NCBI GenBank assembly: GCA_963811635.1 | Contig: CAWESB010000013.1 | Location: 1 to 64,000, forward strand | DNA length: 64,000 bases | Reading direction: 5' to 3' | From: JAIBJN01 sp963811635 | GTDB taxonomy: Bacteria; Actinomycetota; Thermoleophilia; Gaiellales; Gaiellaceae | Shown here: piece by piece, positions 1 to 8,509 of the stretch | Numbering within the stretch: the stretch's first letter is position 1 | Layout of the letters: each line of letters begins with the position of its first letter | Program-made: the position numbers and the translations under genes | Notes under the pieces: model-generated | Database searches by the model: none | The model's input: only the letters and a program-made list of their open reading frames with translations | Told to the model about the DNA's origin: nothing

Positions 1-16
1 CCTGCCCCCGCTACTC

Positions 17-42
17 GAAAGGCCCGCTTACGCGGGCCTTTC
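17..42. terminator. Perfect 11-bp hairpin, likely terminator
   Basis: An 11-bp perfect stem (17-27 with 32-42) closes a 4-base loop. Its arms begin and end in A/T runs (GAAAGG...CCTTTC), so either strand ends the hairpin in a short U-rich stretch. It lies 24 bases past the stop of the leftward peroxiredoxin gene and would end that transcript. It could also serve a rightward gene ending before base 1. Confidence 0.7.
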
Positions 43-66
43 TGGGTCGTTCGGCTCGAAGCGCGC

Positions 67-765
67 TCAGCTCTCGTTCGGCTGCGGAACGACCCGCATG
101 TACGGAAGCGGGGTCTCCCAGCCGTCGGGCCAGAGCTCCTTCGCGGCCTCGTCGGTGACCGAGCCCGCGATGATCACGTCGTCGCCCTGCTGCCAGTTCG
201 CCGGCGTGGCCACCTTGTGGTTGGCGGTCAGCTGGAGCGAGTCGATCACGCGCAGGATCTCGTCGAAATTGCGTCCCGTCGTCATCGGGTAGACGAGGAT
301 CAGCTTGATCGCCTTGTCGGGGCCGACGACGAAGACGTTCCGGACCGTCTGGTTGTCGGCCGGCGTCCGCGTGTCGGGATCGCCCTCGGTCTCCTCCGGC
401 AGCATCCCGTAGAGCTTCGCGACGGCGAAGTCCGAGTCGGCGATGACCGGGAAGTTGGGTCGATGGCCCTGGGTGGCCTCGATCTCGTCGGCCCAGGCGT
501 CCTTCCGGTCGACCCGGTCGACCGAGAGCCCGATCACCTTCACGCCGCGGCGCTCGAACTCCGGCTTGATGCCGGCCAGGGTGCCGAGCTCGGTCGTGCA
601 GACCGGCGTGAAGTCCTTCGGGTGCGAGAAGAGGACCGCCCATGAGTCGCCGATCCACTCGTGAAAGCGAATGGGGCCTTCCGTGGTCTCGGCCGCGAAG
701 TCGGGCGCGACGGTTCCCAGCCGCAGGCTCGGCGCGGTCGCCGACTCCTGGCTCGTTGTGCTCAT
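67..765 (-). CDS. Peroxiredoxin, Prx6-like (1-Cys type)
   Basis: This thiol peroxidase reduces hydrogen peroxide and organic peroxides in the cytoplasm. The 232-residue protein has the AhpC/TSA thioredoxin fold with the peroxidatic cysteine in the motif FTPVCTTE, near residue 50. The length and the C-terminal domain (HKVATPANWQQGDDVI) fit the Prx6 branch, whose members usually act without a resolving cysteine. The ATG at 765 is chosen because a strong AGGAGGAG ribosome site sits just upstream; the reading frame stays open further but with no support. The gene is divergent from the sigma factor gene at 884, and the 118-bp gap must hold both promoters. A regulatory link between them is only inferred. 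Confidence 0.93.
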   Translation of the reverse strand: MSTTSQESATAPSLRLGTVAPDFAAETTEGPIRFHEWIGDSWAVLFSHPKDFTPVCTTELGTLAGIKPEFERRGVKVIGLSVDRVDRKDAWADEIEATQGHRPNFPVIADSDFAVAKLYGMLPEETEGDPDTRTPADNQTVRNVFVVGPDKAIKLILVYPMTTGRNFDEILRVIDSLQLTANHKVATPANWQQGDDVIIAGSVTDEAAKELWPDGWETPLPYMRVVPQPNES

Positions 766-883
766 TTCTCCTCCTGTCGATCGCTGGCGATGCCCAGCAT
801 GTCGTGGCGCCGTAACGAGGGCGTAACGGCCGGTGTCACGGCCTCCGGAGCGCATCGGCGTCGACCGGGATTGTTTGCATACC

Positions 884-1891
884 ATGGTCCGCGTGGGGGA
901 GCCCTCGTTCACGGTCGTACCCGACAAGGGTCAGCTCGAACAGCAGCTCGAGGCACACCGCACCGAGCTCACTGCCTACTGCTACCGGATGCTCGGGTCC
1001 TCGTTCGAGGCCGAGGACGCCGTGCAGGAGACCTTCATCCGGGCGTGGCGCGGCTACGACCGCTTCGAGGGCAGGTCGGCCCTCCGCTCCTGGCTCTACC
1101 GGATCGCGACCAACGTCTGCCTCGACATGCTCGGCGGCCGCGAGAGACGGGCCCGGCCGATGGACCTCGGGCCGGCGCGCGACCCCCACGGGCCCATCGG
1201 GGAAATCCTCCCCGAGGTGACCTGGCTCGAGCCCGTGCCCGACAGCCGCGTTCTCCCCGCCGACGGCGATCCCGCCGAGGTGGCGGCGACTCGCGAGACC
1301 GTCCGACTCGCCTTCGTCGCTGCGTTGCAGCACCTGCCGCCGCGCCAGCGCGCGGTGCTGATCCTCTTTGAGGTGCTGCGCTGGAAGGCCGCCGAGGTCG
1401 CGGAGCTGCTCGACACGAGCGTCGCCTCCGTGAACAGCGCGCTCCAGCGCGCCCGCGCGAACCTCGAGTCGAGCGACGTCTCTCTCGCCGAGACCGCGCC
1501 GACCGTCGAAGAGCCCGACCGCGAGCTGCTCGCCCGCTACGTCGAGGCCTTCGAGCAGTACGACATGGAGGCGCTCACGGCGCTCATCCACGAGGACGCG
1601 ACCCAGTCGATGCCGCCGTACGAGCTCTGGCTCAGTGGCCGGGACGACATCTTCGGCTGGTGGTACGGGCCCGGCGCCGGCTGCCGCGGCTCCAAGGTAA
1701 TCCCGACCGTGGCCGCGAACGGCTCGCCGGCGTTCGGCCAGTACAAGCCGAACGAGGCCGGCGACGGCTACGAGCCCTGGGCGCTCCAGGTGCTCGAGAT
1801 CTCAGACGGGCGGATCGTCGAGTTCAGCTTCTTCCTCGACACGAAAACGCTGTTCCCATTGTTCGGCCTGCCGCTCGAGTTCGAGGGTTAG
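884..1891 (+). CDS. ECF sigma factor with C-terminal SnoaL-like domain
   Basis: This is an RNA polymerase sigma-70 family factor of the long ECF type (335 residues). Region 2 begins near residue 15 (LTAYCYRMLGSSFEAEDAVQE) and continues with the core-binding and -10-reading helices (RSALRSWLYRIATNVCLD). Region 4 (LPPRQRAVLILFEVLRW, then a helix-turn-helix) follows near residue 150. The last 120 residues form an NTF2/SnoaL-like domain, as in the SigJ/SigG-like ECF groups, where it modulates activity in place of a separate anti-sigma factor. No anti-sigma gene is adjacent. ATG 884 is preferred over an upstream GTG at 833 because family N-termini start close to region 2. The 3' end overlaps the convergent STAS gene by 90 bases. 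Confidence 0.9.
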   Translation: MVRVGEPSFTVVPDKGQLEQQLEAHRTELTAYCYRMLGSSFEAEDAVQETFIRAWRGYDRFEGRSALRSWLYRIATNVCLDMLGGRERRARPMDLGPARDPHGPIGEILPEVTWLEPVPDSRVLPADGDPAEVAATRETVRLAFVAALQHLPPRQRAVLILFEVLRWKAAEVAELLDTSVASVNSALQRARANLESSDVSLAETAPTVEEPDRELLARYVEAFEQYDMEALTALIHEDATQSMPPYELWLSGRDDIFGWWYGPGAGCRGSKVIPTVAANGSPAFGQYKPNEAGDGYEPWALQVLEISDGRIVEFSFFLDTKTLFPLFGLPLEFEG

Positions 1892-2179
1892 GCCGCACAC
1901 CTCCGCAAGACCGGTGAAGAGGAGCAGCTGCTGCAGCTCGTTGGACGCATTCCGGACGCACACGCGCCGGCCGAGGCGCAGGGCGGTGAGCTGGAGCCGG
2001 GCGAGGGCGTCGACCGCGACCGCGTCCACTCCGGCCAAATCGCTAACGTCACAGAGGACGACGTCGGCTCCGCTCGCCTCCAGCAGGAAGCGGACCCGCT
2101 CGCAGAGCGCGGGTAGGTCGGAAGGGACGAGCGAGCCGCCGACGGCGAAGTCGATCGTGGTCGGCTCTGGGGCGGCCAT
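1802..2179 (-). CDS. STAS-domain protein (anti-sigma antagonist-like)
   Basis: A 125-residue single STAS domain. The alternating strand/helix pattern and the segment VVLCDVSDLAGVDAVAVDAL match the family site where an antagonist carries a phosphorylatable Ser/Thr, but here the aligned residue appears to be Val or Asp. It may therefore be an MlaB- or NTP-sensing-type STAS protein rather than a classical phospho-switch. It converges on the ECF sigma gene, and the two coding ends overlap by 90 bases. That makes a functional partnership tempting but unproven. The acidic tail (VEEEAELDDPP) comes from the overlap region. The ATG at 2179 has no obvious ribosome site. Confidence 0.7.
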   Translation of the reverse strand: MAAPEPTTIDFAVGGSLVPSDLPALCERVRFLLEASGADVVLCDVSDLAGVDAVAVDALARLQLTALRLGRRVCVRNASNELQQLLLFTGLAEVCGLTLELERQAEQWEQRFRVEEEAELDDPPV

Positions 2180-2196
2180 CTGAGAGAAAGACCGGT

Positions 2197-2243
2197 CTGG
2201 CGGCCGAAACTCATCGCGGGCCGACCGATGAGTTTGGCGCCAG
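2197..2243. promoter_or_regulatory. Inverted-repeat operator candidate
   Basis: A perfect 10-bp inverted repeat (AAACTCATCG at 2207-2216 and CGATGAGTTT at 2226-2235) surrounds a 9-base spacer. It is flanked by a second matching pair, CTGGCG (2197-2202) and CGCCAG (2238-2243). It lies between the divergent starts of the STAS gene (2179) and the DHA2 exporter (2304), the classic place for an operator controlling a drug exporter. The bound regulator is not in sight. A terminator is unlikely because both flanking genes read away from it. Confidence 0.5.
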
Positions 2244-2303
2244 GGCCGCGTCTAACCCTCGGAGACCGGCGATGAGAGAACGCACCGAAAGGAAGGCCAT
2301 CAC

Positions 2304-3749
2304 ATGAGCTTGGATAGCCGAAGCCGCTGGATTGCCCTCTGGGTCCTCTGCCTCGGCGACCTGATGATCGTCCTGGACGGGACGATCGTGAACGTCGCGC
2401 TCCCGACCATCCGGGACGACCTGGGCTTCAGCGAGACGTCGCTCGCGTGGATCGTCAACGCCTACCTGCTGACCTTCGGCGGCTTCCTGCTCCTGGGTGG
2501 CCGGCTGGGCGACCTCTTCGGCCACCGACGGATGTTCCTGATCGGGATCGTCGCGTTCACCTCCGCGTCACTCCTCTGCGGGCTCTCGACGTCGCAGGGC
2601 ATGCTCGTGACCTCTCGCGCGATCCAGGGCCTCGGGGGCGCGCTCGTCGCCGCCGTGGCGCTCTCGCTCGTGATGATGCTCTTCACCGAGCCGGCCGAGC
2701 GCGCGAAGGCGATGGGGATCTTCGGGTTCGTGCTGTCGGGCGGAGGGGTCATCGGCGTCCTCGCGGGCGGGATCCTCACCGACCTGCTCTCGTGGCACTG
2801 GATCTTCTTCATCAACATCCCCGTCGGGATCATCGTCTTCATCCTCTCCACCCGCCTCCTTCCCGGCGAGTCGGCACTGGCGAGCAGGGGTCGCCTCGAC
2901 GTCGCCGGAGCCATCTCGATCACCGCCTCGCTGATGCTCGCCGTCTACGCCATCGTGAACGGGAACTCGAACGGGTGGACGTCAGCCGAGACGCTCGGCC
3001 TGCTCGGCGCAGCGGTCGCCCTCCTGGTCGTCTTCCTCGCGATCGAGGCCCGCATCAAGGCGCCGCTCGTGCCGCTGACCCTCTTCCGGAACCGGAACGT
3101 GTCCTCGGCCAACGGCATCGGCATCCTCCTCGCTGCGGGGATGTTCGCCTACTTCTTCTTTTCGGCGCTCTACCTGCAGCGGGTCCTCGGCTACACGCCG
3201 CTCGAGGTCGGCTTCGCCTACCTGCCCTCGACCATCATCTGGGGCCTCTGCTCGCTCTACTCGGACCGGCTCGTCATGCGCTTCGGGATCAAGCCGCCCC
3301 TCGTCGGCGGGCTGACGCTGATGACGGTGGCGCTGCTCCTGCTCGCGCGGGCTCCGGTGGATGGGAGCTTCGCGATGGACGTGCTCCTTCCGACGGCCTT
3401 GATCGGCGTCGGCGCCGGGATCGCCTTCAACCCGATCCTGCTCGCAGCCATGGGCGGGGTCGCGCCCGAGGAGGCCGGGCTGGCCTCGGGCGTCGTCAAC
3501 ACGTCGTTCATGATGGGCGGCGCTGTCGGTCTCGCGATCCTCGCGAGCCTCGCCGACCTACGGACGGAGAACCTCCGCGACGGCGGGACGGCCGAGGCCG
3601 CCGCGCTCAGCAGCGGCTACCACATCGCCTTCCTCGTCGGCGCGATCTTCACCCTCTCGGCGGCGGTGCTCAGCGCGGTGCTGCTCCGATCTGTCCTCCC
3701 GAGCCACGCAGGGGAGGGCGAGCAGCAGCCGGCCACGGAGGCGGCCTAG
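2304..3749 (+). CDS. MFS drug exporter, DHA2 (EmrB/QacA) family
   Basis: A 481-residue proton-coupled exporter predicted to span the membrane 14 times. The DHA2 hallmark motif VLDGTIVNVALPTI lies in the first helix (around residue 25). Motif A follows (GGRLGDLFGHRR, residues 70-80), and the antiporter motif C region is GGGVIGVLAGGILTD. An AAGGAAG ribosome site precedes ATG 2304. Substrates cannot be read from sequence; the family exports lipophilic and cationic drugs. The inverted repeat upstream suggests repressor control. A second DHA2 gene at 11705 shares the same N-terminal pattern, so these are paralogues. The ABC exporter genes follow 22 bases downstream and may be cotranscribed. Confidence 0.9.
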   Translation: MSLDSRSRWIALWVLCLGDLMIVLDGTIVNVALPTIRDDLGFSETSLAWIVNAYLLTFGGFLLLGGRLGDLFGHRRMFLIGIVAFTSASLLCGLSTSQGMLVTSRAIQGLGGALVAAVALSLVMMLFTEPAERAKAMGIFGFVLSGGGVIGVLAGGILTDLLSWHWIFFINIPVGIIVFILSTRLLPGESALASRGRLDVAGAISITASLMLAVYAIVNGNSNGWTSAETLGLLGAAVALLVVFLAIEARIKAPLVPLTLFRNRNVSSANGIGILLAAGMFAYFFFSALYLQRVLGYTPLEVGFAYLPSTIIWGLCSLYSDRLVMRFGIKPPLVGGLTLMTVALLLLARAPVDGSFAMDVLLPTALIGVGAGIAFNPILLAAMGGVAPEEAGLASGVVNTSFMMGGAVGLAILASLADLRTENLRDGGTAEAAALSSGYHIAFLVGAIFTLSAAVLSAVLLRSVLPSHAGEGEQQPATEAA

Positions 3750-3771
3750 CCGGCACTGGCATGCTGACGGG

Positions 3772-4671
3772 GTGAGCGAGAGCCTCGCCATCCGTCTCCG
3801 GGGCGTCGTCAAGCGCTACGGGCCGATCACCGCGGTCAACGGGCTCGATCTCGACGTCCCGGAGGGCACCTGCGTCGGCCTGCTCGGGCCGAACGGCGCC
3901 GGGAAATCGACGACCATGCGCCTGCTCACCGCGCAGGCGATCGCCGACGAGGGCGAGCTCGAGGTGCTCGGGTTCAAGCTTCCGGCGGAGTCCAAGGTCG
4001 CCCGGGCGCAGTGCGGGGTCGTGCCGCAGCTCGACAACCTCGACACGACGCTGACCGTCGAGCAGAACCTGCTCGTCTTCACGCACCTCTACCGGATCGC
4101 CCGAGCCGACCGGCGCGCGGCGATCGAGCGCGCGCTCGAGATGGCGAACCTCGTCGACCGGCGCGACAGCCGCGTCGACAAGCTCTCCGGCGGGATGCGC
4201 CGGCGGCTGCTCATCGCCCGCGCGCTCGTCCACCGCCCGCGGCTCGTGCTCCTGGACGAGCCGACGGTCGGTCTCGACCCGCAGGTGCGCCAGGAGCTCT
4301 GGGCACTCATCGACGCGCTGCGCGCCGAGGGCACCACCATCCTCATGTCGACGCACTACATCGAGGAGGCTCAGCGCCTCGCCGACACCGTCCTGATCAT
4401 GTCCCACGGGAGCGCCGTGGCCTCCGGGCCGCCCGCGCGGCTCGTCCACGAGCACGCCGGGCGCGAAGCCGTCGAGGTCTACGGCTCGCCCGCGAAGCTC
4501 GCCGAGACCGAGGTGGCGGCGCAGGCCGCGGGCTTCGCGACCCGCCGCACCGGCACGAGCATCTCGGTGCTCGGCATCGAGGGCGGCGACGGCGACGTGC
4601 CCGAGGGCGAGCGCCGCCCGGCGAACCTCGAGGACGTCTTCGTCCTCCTCACGGGCGAGGAGATCGAGTGA
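3772..4671 (+). CDS. ABC-2 exporter ATP-binding subunit
   Basis: A 299-residue ATPase of the DrrA/NodI type that powers an ABC-2 exporter. It shows the Walker A motif GPNGAGKST (about residue 40), the signature LSGGMRRRL (about residue 140), Walker B LVLLDEPTVGLD (about residue 160) and the H-loop histidine in MSTHYIEE. A C-terminal extension of roughly 80 residues ending in LEDVFVLLTGEE is typical of this subfamily. GTG 3772 starts the protein, and its stop overlaps the GTG of the permease gene (GTGA). The pair forms a minimal exporter. The substrate is unknown: NodIJ-like and DrrAB-like pairs export lipid-linked or drug molecules. Confidence 0.9.
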   Translation: MSESLAIRLRGVVKRYGPITAVNGLDLDVPEGTCVGLLGPNGAGKSTTMRLLTAQAIADEGELEVLGFKLPAESKVARAQCGVVPQLDNLDTTLTVEQNLLVFTHLYRIARADRRAAIERALEMANLVDRRDSRVDKLSGGMRRRLLIARALVHRPRLVLLDEPTVGLDPQVRQELWALIDALRAEGTTILMSTHYIEEAQRLADTVLIMSHGSAVASGPPARLVHEHAGREAVEVYGSPAKLAETEVAAQAAGFATRRTGTSISVLGIEGGDGDVPEGERRPANLEDVFVLLTGEEIE

Positions 4672-5459
4672 GGACCGGGCGCGGGACGACGATCGGCCGC
4701 CTCGAGCGCCCCGCGATCACGGGCGTGCTCGTGCGCGAGGTCGTGAACTTCTCCTCGTACTGGCGTTCGGCGACGTTCTCGTCGACGGTCGAGCCGACCA
4801 TCTACCTGCTCGCGTTCGGCTTCGGCTTCGGCTCGCTCGTCAGCCGCGTCGGCAACTACGACTACGTCGACTTCATCGGCACGGGGATCGTGGCCACCGC
4901 GGTGCTCTTCTCGAGCGCGTTCCCGGCCATGTTCGGCACGTTCGTGAAATATCAGTTTCAGAGGACTTATGACGCCATCCTGGCGGCTCCTGTGGACACT
5001 GAGGAGCTGGTCACGGCCGAGTCGCTCTGGATCTCAGCGCGGGCCGGCGTCTTCGGATGTGTGCCGATGGTCGTGGCGATGTTCTTCGGTCTCGACCCCT
5101 CGTGGGGCATGCTCCTCGTGCCCTTCATCGCCTTCATCTCAGGCTTCGGTTGGGCGAACTTCGGCATCGCCATCGCTGGCTTCGCGAAGAGCATCGAGAA
5201 CTTCAGCTACATCGTGAGCGCCGTCATAACGCCGCTCTTCCTCGTCGCCGGCACGTTCTTCCCCATTGACGGGCTGCCCGAGTGGGCGCAGGTGCTGGCG
5301 AACTTCAACCCGCTCTACCAGTGCGTCGAGCTGGTACGCAGCGCAGTCTTCGGCGCGTGGGAGTGGGTTGACCTCCTCCGGCTGGGGATGCTCTTCGCCT
5401 TCGGCCTAGCCATGTGGCGCATCGCGATCTTCGCGATGGCGCGCAAGCTCGTGGACTAG
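4668..5459 (+). CDS. ABC-2 exporter permease
   Basis: A 263-residue membrane subunit of the ABC-2 (NodJ/DrrB) type with about six hydrophobic segments. The conserved C-terminal part SAVITPLFLVAGTFFPIDGLP and NPLYQCVELVR are the usual ABC-2 permease landmarks. The start is the GTG at 4668, which overlaps the ATPase stop by four bases and gives translational coupling. The reading frame is open far upstream of it, but that part is a shadow of the ATPase gene. The gene ends in a four-base convergent overlap with the TIR-WD40 gene. Confidence 0.9.
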   Translation: MRTGRGTTIGRLERPAITGVLVREVVNFSSYWRSATFSSTVEPTIYLLAFGFGFGSLVSRVGNYDYVDFIGTGIVATAVLFSSAFPAMFGTFVKYQFQRTYDAILAAPVDTEELVTAESLWISARAGVFGCVPMVVAMFFGLDPSWGMLLVPFIAFISGFGWANFGIAIAGFAKSIENFSYIVSAVITPLFLVAGTFFPIDGLPEWAQVLANFNPLYQCVELVRSAVFGAWEWVDLLRLGMLFAFGLAMWRIAIFAMARKLVD

Positions 5460-8400
5460 GAACCGAGGTACAGCTCGCGCTCGGCCGGCGTCAGCTGACG
5501 CGTCACACTCGCGTCCGCGAGCTCGACGAGCTCGTCGTCCGGGACGCAGACCTCGCACTCCCAGACGCGGGCGGACGAATCATGGGAGGCCGTGGCGATG
5601 CGACGGCCGTCGGGGCTGAAGACCGCGCGGCTGACGCCGCCCTCGTGGCCGCGGAGGACAAGCACCTCCGTCCCGCCGTCGAGGTCCCAGACGCGGGCGG
5701 TCCGGTCCAGGCCGGCTGTGACGACGAAGGCGCCGTCCGGGCTGAAGGACGCGCTCTCGACCAGGCCGACGTGGCCCTGAAGGACGGCGACTTGCTCGCC
5801 GCTCGCCACGTCGAAAACCCTGGCCGCCTCGTCTCCCGGCGCGGCGACGAGGCTGCCGTCCGGGCTGAATGCGATCCCACCCACGGCTCCAGCGCCCTTG
5901 AACGTCCGCACCTCGGCCCCGTTGCTCGCGTTCCAGAGGTGCAGGGTGTCGTCGCCTGCGCTCGTCAGCACCTGCGCGCCGTCGGGGCTGAAGACGGCGT
6001 CGGTCACCCTGTCGCCGTGCTGGAGGACGAGGGTCTGTGCGCTGCTCGCCGTGTCCCAGATCCGCGCCGTGCCGTCGCTGCCGGCGGTGACCACCCTAGA
6101 GCCGTCGGGACTGAACGAGGCTCCGTCCAGCCTTCCCTCGTGGCCGACGAAGCGGGCGAGGTTCGCGCCGGTGGCCGCGTCCCAGATCTGAGCCGTCCCG
6201 TCCACGCCGGCCGTCAGCACGGTCGTGGCGTTCGAGCCGAACTCGGCATCGGTGATCAAGCTCAGGTGCCCGAAGGCGACCGCCGTCGCAAGGCAGGACA
6301 AGCCTTCCGCCCTCTGCTGCGCACAGCCGGCCGCGTCGGGTACCTCCTCGCCCGTGCGCGCGTTCCAGATGCGCGCCGTGAGGTCCTCGGCCGCGGTCAA
6401 GAGGCGCCCTCCGTCGGGGCTGAAGTCCACTGCCGTCAACGGCGACACCCCGTTCGTGAGCGGGGGCCCGTGGCCCCTCATCACCACTGGAGGGCCGATG
6501 TCCCACAGCCGCACCTCAGCGTCGGCTCCACCGGTCGCGACCGTCCTCCCGTCCGGGCTGAAGGCCGCCGAGTTGACGGTGTCTGTATGCCCCCGGAGGT
6601 ATGCGACCACGTCCCCCGTCGTCGGGCTCCAGGCACGGGCGGTGCGGTCGATGCCGGCCGTGAAGACCAGCGACCCGTCCACATTCCAGCCGGCGTCCAA
6701 GATGAAGCCGCCATGGCTGTCGCGCAGCACTGATACCTCGTCGCCGTCGGCAGTCCATACCCGGGCAGTGCCGTCGTTGGTCGCCGTGAGGAGCTGGGAG
6801 CTGTCGGGGCTGAAAACGGCCAGGAAGCTGTCGCCGAGCACCGCGAGCAGGTTTCCGGACGCGGTGTCCCAGAGTGTCGTCGTGAGCGCCCCGACTGTTG
6901 CGACACGCGTGCCGTCCGCGCTCAACGAGGCGGACAAGACCGGCTCGTCGTACGTTCCGATCTCCCTGGCCTCGCCGCTGCGAACGTCCCAGAGGCGGAC
7001 GCTTCCCCGGGCCTTGACATCCAGCTCGCTCGCGGCGACCAGTCCGGTCCCGCCGTCGGGGCCGAAGGCGACACTCATGACAGGGGCCTCTCCGTCGAGG
7101 CGTGCGATCTCCTCACCGGTGTCGGTCTCGAAGACGCGGGCGATGCCGCCTTCGCTGCCGGTGACCACGCGGCTTCCGTCGGGGCTGAAGGATCCGCGGT
7201 CGCCCTCGAAGGTGGCGAGCTCGTCGCCCTCGAGGTTCCAGACTTGCACCGTTTGGCCGTCTCCCCGCGTCAGGAGCCGTGTGCCGTTCGGCGAGAAGGT
7301 CACCCCTCGGACCGGCCCCTGCTTCAGCTCGATGACCCCGAGCTGGCGCCCATCCTGCGGACTCACGAGCTGGACGGTCCCGTCGCTCGACGCTGTGGCC
7401 AGCACGTCGCCGTCGGGGTTGAACGCGACCTCGGAGACGTTGTCCTCGTGGCTGCGGAGTGTCTGCCCGACGTGGGACTCGACGAGCGCCCTGCGCAGTG
7501 CGTCCCGCGCTTCAGGCGTCTCGTCCTTGTCGAGCGCCTCGCGTGCCAGCAGGATGCTGAGCTCCGGATCGATCTGGAGCTGCGATGTCGCGGCAGCCGC
7601 CAGCTGCCGCGACTGCGCTCGGTCTCGCTGCGCGATCGCCTCGCTCCGCTGCACGAGCGCAAAGGCCGCCAGGGCCGCGGAGACCAGCACGGCCGCGAGT
7701 GCGGCGCCCAGGAGAATTCGGAGCCGGCGCGACTCGGCTCGGCGGCTCGCGACGATGAACTCGGTCTGGAGCGGGGTGGGGCGAGGCTCCAGCCGCTCGC
7801 TCTGACGCGCGAGCCAGTCCTCCGCCGCGCGCAATTCCGAGCCCCGGAGCAGGTAGGCCCGCTGGCGGTCGTGCGCCTGCCATCGAAGCGCCCGCGCGAG
7901 CCATTGCGTGTGCTCCCGCACCCACTCGTGGTCGGTGCCGATCGCCTCGGCGACGTGCGTGGCCGTCTCCTCGAGCCCGCGCCCGTCCGCGTGGACGTAT
8001 TGCACCGCCGCCAGTCCGGGCGGCACCCCGTCCGCCGGCCGCAGGAGCACCGGCACGAGGCGCTTCCCCAGCTCCAGCGCCCGCGACAGCTCCTTGCCGC
8101 ACTCCGGCGAGGCCACGGACTCGGGGCTGATGACGAAGACGAAGGCGTCCGCCGCCTCGATCCCCGAGCCCAGCTCCTCGCGCCAGGGGGCGCCCGCCGG
8201 GATGTCGTCAGCGTCGACCCAGACGACGTGGCCGCCCGCCTCGAGCGCGCTCTTCAGCCCGAGGACGAACTCCGTGTCCCGGTGGGAGTAGGAGATGAAG
8301 GCGTCGAGGCCGCCGTCGTCCCGGCCGCTGGGTTGCCCGCCGTCTACCAGGGCACCTCCACCGCGGTTCCGTTGTGGAAGTGCAGGGCGGTGTAGCTCAG

Positions 8401-8509
8401 GGGGTTGTCCACGCCGATATAGACGTTCACCGTCACCAAAGGATCGCGCGGGAGGAGGTCGTAGGGCCCCTCGAAGGCCTTCGAGGTCGGTGGAAGCAAG
8501 ACTAGGCAC
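5456..8509 (-). CDS. TIR domain - transmembrane - WD40 propeller protein
   Basis: About 1,017 residues if the GTG at 8509 is the start. A TIR domain begins at about residue 69 (DAFISYSHRDTEF) and runs to about 190. It keeps an acidic residue in the SPECGKEL helix where NADase-active TIRs carry their glutamate. A helical linker follows, then one transmembrane helix (about 264-286), a coiled AQRDRAQSRQLAAAA segment, and 14 or so WD40 repeats with the GxxxxVxxxxFSPDG pattern to the C-terminus. The TIR would face the cytoplasm and the propeller the outside, or the TIR domain is merely anchored. Such TIR/WD40 proteins act as sensors, and some take part in defence; the role here is unknown. The start is unresolved because no good ATG, GTG or TTG lies close to the TIR domain. 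Confidence 0.85.
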   Translation of the reverse strand: MPSLASTDLEGLRGALRPPPARSFGDGERLYRRGQPPELHRPALPQRNRGGGALVDGGQPSGRDDGGLDAFISYSHRDTEFVLGLKSALEAGGHVVWVDADDIPAGAPWREELGSGIEAADAFVFVISPESVASPECGKELSRALELGKRLVPVLLRPADGVPPGLAAVQYVHADGRGLEETATHVAEAIGTDHEWVREHTQWLARALRWQAHDRQRAYLLRGSELRAAEDWLARQSERLEPRPTPLQTEFIVASRRAESRRLRILLGAALAAVLVSAALAAFALVQRSEAIAQRDRAQSRQLAAAATSQLQIDPELSILLAREALDKDETPEARDALRRALVESHVGQTLRSHEDNVSEVAFNPDGDVLATASSDGTVQLVSPQDGRQLGVIELKQGPVRGVTFSPNGTRLLTRGDGQTVQVWNLEGDELATFEGDRGSFSPDGSRVVTGSEGGIARVFETDTGEEIARLDGEAPVMSVAFGPDGGTGLVAASELDVKARGSVRLWDVRSGEAREIGTYDEPVLSASLSADGTRVATVGALTTTLWDTASGNLLAVLGDSFLAVFSPDSSQLLTATNDGTARVWTADGDEVSVLRDSHGGFILDAGWNVDGSLVFTAGIDRTARAWSPTTGDVVAYLRGHTDTVNSAAFSPDGRTVATGGADAEVRLWDIGPPVVMRGHGPPLTNGVSPLTAVDFSPDGGRLLTAAEDLTARIWNARTGEEVPDAAGCAQQRAEGLSCLATAVAFGHLSLITDAEFGSNATTVLTAGVDGTAQIWDAATGANLARFVGHEGRLDGASFSPDGSRVVTAGSDGTARIWDTASSAQTLVLQHGDRVTDAVFSPDGAQVLTSAGDDTLHLWNASNGAEVRTFKGAGAVGGIAFSPDGSLVAAPGDEAARVFDVASGEQVAVLQGHVGLVESASFSPDGAFVVTAGLDRTARVWDLDGGTEVLVLRGHEGGVSRAVFSPDGRRIATASHDSSARVWECEVCVPDDELVELADASVTRQLTPAERELYLGS
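8344..8499 (-). other. Protein-like second reading frame at the 5' end of the TIR gene
   Basis: In a frame different from the TIR protein, this stretch reads from a TTG at 8499 to a TAG at 8344 as 51 residues. The composition is markedly protein-like (VTVNVYIGVDNPLSYTALHF), whereas the TIR frame over the same bases is Arg/Pro/Gly-rich and looks like a shadow. It may be a small gene coupled to the TIR gene, or a former N-terminal segment shifted out of frame. No ribosome site is evident. I do not recognise the peptide. Confidence 0.3.

Noticed and set aside
4011..4667. Long N-terminal part of the ABC-2 permease frame
   Set aside because: This part is an Arg-rich shadow of the ATPase gene; the true start is the GTG at 4668 overlapping the ATPase stop.
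5414..6733. Open plus-strand frame opposite the TIR-WD40 gene
   Set aside because: Composition is shadow-like and mirrors the repeat pattern of the WD40 blades on the other strand; it has no ribosome site.
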